Assembly: GCF_005144865.1 (NCBI RefSeq) | Contig: NZ_SWFM01000001.1 | Coordinates: 1,364,001 to 1,428,000 of the forward strand | Length of the DNA stretch: 64,000 bases | Source: Guptibacillus hwajinpoensis | GTDB taxonomy: Bacteria; Bacillota; Bacilli; Bacillales; Guptibacillaceae | Reading direction: 5' to 3' | Shown here: positions 59,823-64,000 of the stretch, one piece after another | Layout of the letters: each line of letters opens with the position of its first letter | Numbering within the stretch: position 1 is the stretch's first letter | Notes under the pieces: model-generated | What the model was told of the DNA's origin: nothing | Database searches by the model: none | What the model saw: only the letters and a program-made list of their open reading frames with translations | Made by a program: the position numbers and the translations under genes

Positions 59823-60278
59823 CTAACCGCTCTTCGCTTCTTTCTTCAAGTGTGTAAGAAAAATGCCTTCTACTGGTTCAGATCTCTCCACCTCTTCAAA
59901 TCCGAATCTCTCATAGAATTTCACTGCAGGAACGTTATCAGCACCTGTACTCACAACAAATTCCTTATCACTTGCCGCAAGTAGATATTCCATGATCTCT
60001 TTTGCGACCCCCATCCGAAAATAATCTGGATGTACAACTAGTCTGCAGATTCTAACGCTATCATTCGTCTGCTTAAAGGAAAGAACCCCCGCTACTTCGC
60101 CTTCCCTATAACACCCTATAAATGTTTCTTCACTCATTTGAATTGAGTCAACCGTATCGCTCAACTGCGGTATACCATCAAATTTAATGATCTCTGCTTC
60201 TTTACGGTAAGCAGGAAGTTGAACATCTAAAATCAATTTAGCTGTCTCTGTGTTTTGATGATGTAACGTTTGAATCAT
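59823..60278 (-). CDS. GNAT-family N-acetyltransferase
   Basis: 151 residues, single GNAT domain. IGCYREGEVAGVLSFKQ (strand), ICRLVVHPDYFRMGVAKEIMEYLL (acetyl-CoA site with RMGVA) and TGADNVPAVKFYERFGFEEVERS (C-terminal helix and strand). Substrate unknown. Single gene. Confidence 0.88.
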   Translation of the reverse strand: MIQTLHHQNTETAKLILDVQLPAYRKEAEIIKFDGIPQLSDTVDSIQMSEETFIGCYREGEVAGVLSFKQTNDSVRICRLVVHPDYFRMGVAKEIMEYLLAASDKEFVVSTGADNVPAVKFYERFGFEEVERSEPVEGIFLTHLKKEAKSG

Positions 60279-60439
60279 GCGAGCACCTTCTTTTCTTCAT
60301 ATTTCTTTCTACAACGTCATCCTTTTCTCGAATGCAACAATGTGTGACGATTAGGACTTTAAGCCATGTAGTTGAAATATAGGATAGCTTTAAAGTAAAG
60401 TGATAGAAGTGACTTGTCTATGTTTACAGGAGGAATATA

Positions 60440-61324
60440 ATGAGTGATCGTAATAAAGGTATTATACTGCTGCTAATTTCATCCTTCGGCTTCGCGATGA
60501 TGGCAGCGTTCGTAAAACTTTCGGGTGATGTGCCTACCATTCAAAAAACGATGTTTCGAAACGCCGTATCAGCGATTATTTCGTTCGGTTTTGTTATGTA
60601 TTACAAAGAACGGCTATTTGGTAAAAAGGAAAATCAAAAGTTCTTACTCCTACGGTCTGCGCTTGGTACGCTAGGAATTATCTTCTATTTCTACGCTATT
60701 GACCATCTTGTTCTCTCAGATGCCGATATGCTAAACAAGCTCAGTCCGTTCTTATTGATTATTTTCTCTGCTCTTTTCTTAAAAGAAAAAGCCAAACGCT
60801 TCCAAATAATCGCCATCATCATTGCATTTATAGGCACATTATTAATTATTAAACCGCAATTCTCAGTAGAAACGATTCCGTATATTTCAGGACTACTATC
60901 CGCTATTTTTGCAGCTGGTGCTTATACAGTTCTAAGAGTACTCGGACAGCGCGAAAAGTTCTATACAGTTGTTTTCTATTTCTCTTTCTTCTCAACTGTT
61001 GTTCTCTTACCGTTTGTCATAATGTTCTATGAGCCAATGGAAATGAGACAGCTCATTTACTTACTCTTAGCAGGTGTATTCGCAACCCTCGGTCAATTCG
61101 GATTGACGATTGCCTATAAATTTGCGCCGGCACGCGAAATCTCAATCTTTTTCTATTCAACCGTTGTGTATTCAGCGTTGATTAGTATCGTATTATTCGG
61201 ACAAATACCAGATATTTGGAGCATTCTCGGATATGTGATTATTTTCTCTGCATCATTTTATATGTTTATGCGAAATAACCGTGAAGCAAAGATTGAGAAA
61301 AGAGAGCTACAACCATCTAATTAA
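60440..61324 (+). CDS. EamA-family (DMT) transporter, ten-helix
   Basis: 294 residues with ten membrane helices in two EamA repeats: 1-135 and 150-285. GIILLLISSFGFAMMAAFVKLSG starts the first repeat and YISGLLSAIFAAGAYTVLRVLGQ the second. The final helix is followed by the basic RNNREAKIEKRE tail. It exports or imports a metabolite; substrate unknown. GGAGGAATATA is the ribosome binding site. MITE copy 4 begins 22 bp after its stop. Confidence 0.88.
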   Translation: MSDRNKGIILLLISSFGFAMMAAFVKLSGDVPTIQKTMFRNAVSAIISFGFVMYYKERLFGKKENQKFLLLRSALGTLGIIFYFYAIDHLVLSDADMLNKLSPFLLIIFSALFLKEKAKRFQIIAIIIAFIGTLLIIKPQFSVETIPYISGLLSAIFAAGAYTVLRVLGQREKFYTVVFYFSFFSTVVLLPFVIMFYEPMEMRQLIYLLLAGVFATLGQFGLTIAYKFAPAREISIFFYSTVVYSALISIVLFGQIPDIWSILGYVIIFSASFYMFMRNNREAKIEKRELQPSN

Positions 61325-61345
61325 ATGATTTGCTGAGTTCTTTAA

Positions 61346-61582
61346 GGCTGTTTTCGTAGACATTGTTGCTATAAGAGGAGTGGTTGATTCCCGCTTCAGG
61401 ATGCTCGCTTTCCGCGGGGCGGGCGGTGAGCCTCCTCGGCGCGCTTAAGGCGCGCCTGCGGGGTCTCACCTGTCCCGCTAATCCCGCAGGAGTCGAGCAC
61501 CTTCCGCTCCAATCAACTTTGATGTGTGAATTTCTTTATTCATAATCTCTTTCAAATACAACAATCTTTAATAAAAAGAGCC
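61346..61582. mobile_element. MITE-like element, copy 4 (with core)
   Basis: 237 bp with ends GGCTGTTTTC and AAAAAGAGCC. Flanking 8-mers TTCTTTAA (61338-61345) and TTCTCTAA (61583-61590) differ at one base. The core runs from GATGCTCGCTTTCCGCGGGG to a matching GAGTCGAGCACC. Terminal repeats have decayed slightly, so it is older than copies 1 and 2. It lies in the gap after the EamA gene; the rest of the gap (61591-61692) is AT-rich with a GAGTGTTAAA..TTTAGCACTC hairpin followed by a T-run. Confidence 0.85.
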
Positions 61583-61692
61583 TTCTCTAAAGACGAGTGT
61601 TAAATTCTAACTAAGTTTAGCACTCGTTTTTTTTAATTATATATCTAAAACTCTAACTCAACTCATAATCTACTTCATTAAATTTCAAATAA

Positions 61693-62079
61693 TTAAGATA
61701 ATTTGTTTCGATATAAGCCCCAATCCCCACCTTCAATTTCAATAAAATGGTCTTCAGGCTCTCGCATTACATACGTAATCGCTTCGTAGTTTCCGTTCTT
61801 GCTTTCAATCGTTCGTACAATACGATCATATAAATTATGATTACGTCCTTCTTGAAATCCTTCGAGGATATCAATTCGTTCAAGATGTTGCTCATTTACT
61901 TCATAAACTTCTCCATATACCTTTCCTTCATCCGATTCAATTAATGCTGGATAGCCGTTTCGAGTATCGTAGAGCGTTCCTTTAGTCCAACTAGTTGTTT
62001 CTCTTAGGATTGCGCCCTTAATCACTGAATGATTACTCTCCCCATGTCTTAAAGTCCCATAACAAAATACAAGTCTCAC
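61693..62079 (-). CDS. Gamma-glutamylcyclotransferase-like (GGCT/AIG2 fold) protein
   Basis: 128 residues from a GTG at 62077-62079 with GGTGGAG upstream; a TTG at 62100 is an alternative. The GGCT fold is marked by VFCYGTLRHGESNH (YGTLR loop) and GYPALIESDEGKVYGEVYEV, with the catalytic Glu in the ESDEGKVYGE segment. It could cyclise gamma-glutamyl compounds or cleave a related amide. Single gene. Confidence 0.85.
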   Translation of the reverse strand: MRLVFCYGTLRHGESNHSVIKGAILRETTSWTKGTLYDTRNGYPALIESDEGKVYGEVYEVNEQHLERIDILEGFQEGRNHNLYDRIVRTIESKNGNYEAITYVMREPEDHFIEIEGGDWGLYRNKLS

Positions 62080-62128
62080 CTTGATGTCTCCACCTCTCAA
62101 CAGATTACGAAACAGACAATCTTAACTA

Positions 62129-62156
62129 CAAAAAAGCCCGCTATAAGCGGGCCTTC
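62129..62156 (-). terminator. Terminator of the pyruvate-oxidase-like gene
   Basis: Minus strand AAGGCCCGCTTATAGCGGGCTT followed by TTTTGTAG. Confidence 0.88.
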
Positions 62157-62165
62157 CTACTCTTA

Positions 62166-63890
62166 TTAGAAAATTCGCTTTAACGCCTTCTTCAATGGCG
62201 GCATATCAATTTCCTGCTCTTCAAATGCTTTTTTCAGCATATACTTCGAATAACTTGCAGCCTGTTCGTACGTAATTTTACCAGGAAGTGGCGGCTGTTC
62301 TTCAATTACGATATCAACAATTGCAGGCTTTGTAGATTTAGCTGCCCTCTCAAAAGCAGGCAATAGTTCTTCGTATTTCTCAACACGATACCCTTCACCG
62401 CCTGCCGTTTCAGCAAACGCAGCAAAATTAAAGTCTTTTAATTCTGTTTCAAAATCGATATTTCCAATTTCCTGCTGTTCGTATTTAATCATACCGAGAC
62501 GCTCATTGTTTAGAATAACAACCATCATTGGGAGCTTATACTTTACTGCTGTTAAGAAATCCTGCATTACCATTGTAAAGCCGCCGTCTCCACAGATTGC
62601 AACTGCCTGACGATCAGGGTGAGCGATTTTACCAGCAATAGCACCTGGTAGTCCGCAACCCATTGTCGCCATCCATGAGGAGATAATGAATTTCTGATTT
62701 GTTACCCGAAAATGCCTTGACGCCCAAACTGTGACATTACCAACATCAACAGAAAGCACCGCATTATCGTCCACTACTTTTTGGAGCTGTGGCATTATTT
62801 GCTGTGGTTTTATTGGTGTTGACTCCTCTGACTCGATTTTCTCAAGATGAGCCCACCAGTTCTTCATATTTTCCTGACACTTTTCAACAAATTCTCGATC
62901 TTCTTGATAGCTTGTATGATCAGTTAAATAAGAAAGCGTCCATTTCGCATCTCCAATTAGGCCCACTGTTACGGGATAGCGTTTTCCAATCTGCGTTGGT
63001 TCAATATCAATCTGAATGGCTTTCGCTTTATCAGGTAAATAATCTCGATAAGGGAAAGATGTCCCGACCATAATCAGTAGATCCGTTTCCTCCATCGCTT
63101 CATAAGCTGGTTTCGTTCCAATCTGCCCAAGCTGTCCCAGATTATATGGATGAACATCCGGAATCGCACCTTTACCTGGTAGACTTAAAATAACCGGAGC
63201 TCCTGCCTTTTCAGCAAATCCAAGAAGTTCTTCCCTAGCATGCTTGGACCCTTTACCTGCAAGAATAACAGGGCGTTTCGCTTCATTTAAAAGAGCTACT
63301 GCTTCATTTAAATTGGAGTCATGAGGATGAACAACTGCTTTCGAATGGATAAGTGACGTATTCTGGACCTTTTGTTTCACTTTCTCAGCAGCAAGATCAT
63401 CTGGAATAGTTAGAATTGCCACACCCTTCTTCTCTACAGCAGTTCGAATGGCTTGATGTGTTAAATCTGGCAATGAAGCAGCCGTTTCAACTCTACGATT
63501 AAACACAGAAACATCATCGAACATTCGCTCCAGGTTAACCTCCTGAAACTGATCTGTCCCAAGCTGGTCACTAGCAATCTGTCCAGCAATGACCAGTACT
63601 GGTACACCATCCGCTTTTGCATCATATAGACCATTTAATAAATGAACAGCACCTGGTCCTGCAATTGATAGACACACACCGATTTTGCCAGTAATCTTCG
63701 CATACGATGCTGCTGCAAGAGCACCAACTTCCTCATGACGAACCTGAATAAACTTCATACGGTCCTGTGCATTTCGTAAATTCTCGACAAAGTGATTAAT
63801 CGAATCACCAGGTAAACCATAAATATGGTCTACACCCCATTCTGATAGTGTATCAAGCAATATTTCACCAGCATTTTTTTCAAACATCAT
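62166..63890 (-). CDS. ThDP-dependent pyruvate oxidase-like enzyme (YdaP/PoxB type)
   Basis: About 574 residues from ATG 63888-63890 (GGAGGAGTC upstream); the extension to 63971 is not used. N-terminal domain: GVDHIYGLPGDSINHFVENLR with catalytic Glu in VRHEEVGALAAASYAK. Central FAD/nucleotide domain: PVILAGKGSKHAREELLGFAEKAGAP. C-terminal ThDP domain: GDGGFTMVMQDFLTAVKYKLPMMVVILNN (GDG..NN motif). The tail ITYEQAASYSKYMLKKAFEEQEIDMPPLKKALKRIF resembles the membrane-binding end of YdaP/PoxB. It oxidises pyruvate to acetate and CO2, passing electrons to quinone. In B. subtilis ydaP is under sigma-B. Confidence 0.9.
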   Translation of the reverse strand: MMFEKNAGEILLDTLSEWGVDHIYGLPGDSINHFVENLRNAQDRMKFIQVRHEEVGALAAASYAKITGKIGVCLSIAGPGAVHLLNGLYDAKADGVPVLVIAGQIASDQLGTDQFQEVNLERMFDDVSVFNRRVETAASLPDLTHQAIRTAVEKKGVAILTIPDDLAAEKVKQKVQNTSLIHSKAVVHPHDSNLNEAVALLNEAKRPVILAGKGSKHAREELLGFAEKAGAPVILSLPGKGAIPDVHPYNLGQLGQIGTKPAYEAMEETDLLIMVGTSFPYRDYLPDKAKAIQIDIEPTQIGKRYPVTVGLIGDAKWTLSYLTDHTSYQEDREFVEKCQENMKNWWAHLEKIESEESTPIKPQQIMPQLQKVVDDNAVLSVDVGNVTVWASRHFRVTNQKFIISSWMATMGCGLPGAIAGKIAHPDRQAVAICGDGGFTMVMQDFLTAVKYKLPMMVVILNNERLGMIKYEQQEIGNIDFETELKDFNFAAFAETAGGEGYRVEKYEELLPAFERAAKSTKPAIVDIVIEEQPPLPGKITYEQAASYSKYMLKKAFEEQEIDMPPLKKALKRIF

Positions 63891-63968
63891 GACTCCTCCT
63901 TCGCGTCCTTTTCCATAAAGAAAAAGTACCCTAAGAAAAGTACAACGAAACGTGTATGCCAAAATAAA

Positions 63969-63990
63969 CAAGCAGCCAAATGGCTGCTTG
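63969..63990 (-). terminator. Terminator of a gene beyond the right edge
   Basis: CAAGCAGCCA-AA-TGGCTGCTTG with TTTATTTT on the minus strand. It ends a minus-strand gene beyond position 64000 and insulates the pyruvate-oxidase-like gene. Confidence 0.7.
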
Positions 63991-64000
63991 AATTGCTCAT

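Overview
The window is about 64 kb of a low-GC Gram-positive chromosome. Several things point to a Bacillaceae member, probably marine, halotolerant or alkaliphilic: AGGAGG-type ribosome binding sites with frequent TTG/GTG starts, cre-like CcpA sites, a tyrosine T-box, an LtaS-type polymerase, an rbsRKDACB operon in Bacillus order, an RsbR-type stressosome protein, a BCCT osmolyte carrier, a K+/H+ antiporter and a DUF368 lipid-carrier flippase. I see no rRNA, tRNA, CRISPR array, prophage or intact transposase gene.

Region by region. 1-8.2 kb is an organic-acid uptake block: a cut-off SDR gene, a TAXI-type TRAP transporter (fused permease, DUF1850 protein, binding lipoprotein), a CitA/DcuS-like two-component pair (dctS-dctR) and a divergent DctB-like binding protein with no cognate permease, then a DUF3870 protein. 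8.2-10.7 kb holds glaH-lhgO (glutarate to L-2-hydroxyglutarate to 2-oxoglutarate) behind a promoter and a long structured leader ending in a terminator-like hairpin. 10.7-14.5 kb has a CstB-like persulfide dioxygenase/rhodanese with two CstR-like operators, a secreted subtilase and a small M50 protease. 14.9-24.2 kb carries an SSS symporter with an M24 peptidase, an orphan RsbR paralogue, a cold-shock protein, small proteins, a decayed gene and an LTA synthase. 24.8-31.2 kb has a DHA2 exporter, padR-chrA, a PP2C-like phosphatase, two NUDIX hydrolases and small proteins. 31.4-38.3 kb has an APH-fold kinase and the ribose operon. 38.3-47 kb has nei, a K+/H+ antiporter, a minimal tyrosine recombinase, a ZIP transporter, a BCCT carrier and an orphan amino-acid-binding lipoprotein. 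47-55.6 kb has Ohr, an isochorismatase-fold protein, a HAD phosphatase, an acetyltransferase, a YtkA-like lipoprotein, tyrosyl-tRNA synthetase with T-box, ferrochelatase and an MFS carrier. 56-60 kb holds a sulfolipid operon (sqdB-sqdX-gtrA family) convergent with popT (DUF368). 60-64 kb ends with an acetyltransferase, an EamA exporter, a GGCT-like protein and a pyruvate-oxidase-like enzyme.

The signals that gene-by-gene annotation would miss are as follows. (1) A four-member family of short transposase-less elements with GGCTCTTTTC-type terminal inverted repeats and 8-bp target duplications; one copy lacks the GC-rich core exactly between 10-bp direct repeats. (2) The structured glaH leader RNA. 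(3) The sulfolipid operon in a non-phototroph. (4) Catalytic or ligand substitutions: a missing nucleophile Cys in the isochorismatase-fold protein, a Cys-to-Asp change in the Nei zinc finger, and two changes in the BCCT aromatic box. (5) A five-fold, ~20-bp-period direct repeat and a 44-bp perfect palindrome. All calls come from reading the sequence; no database search was possible.
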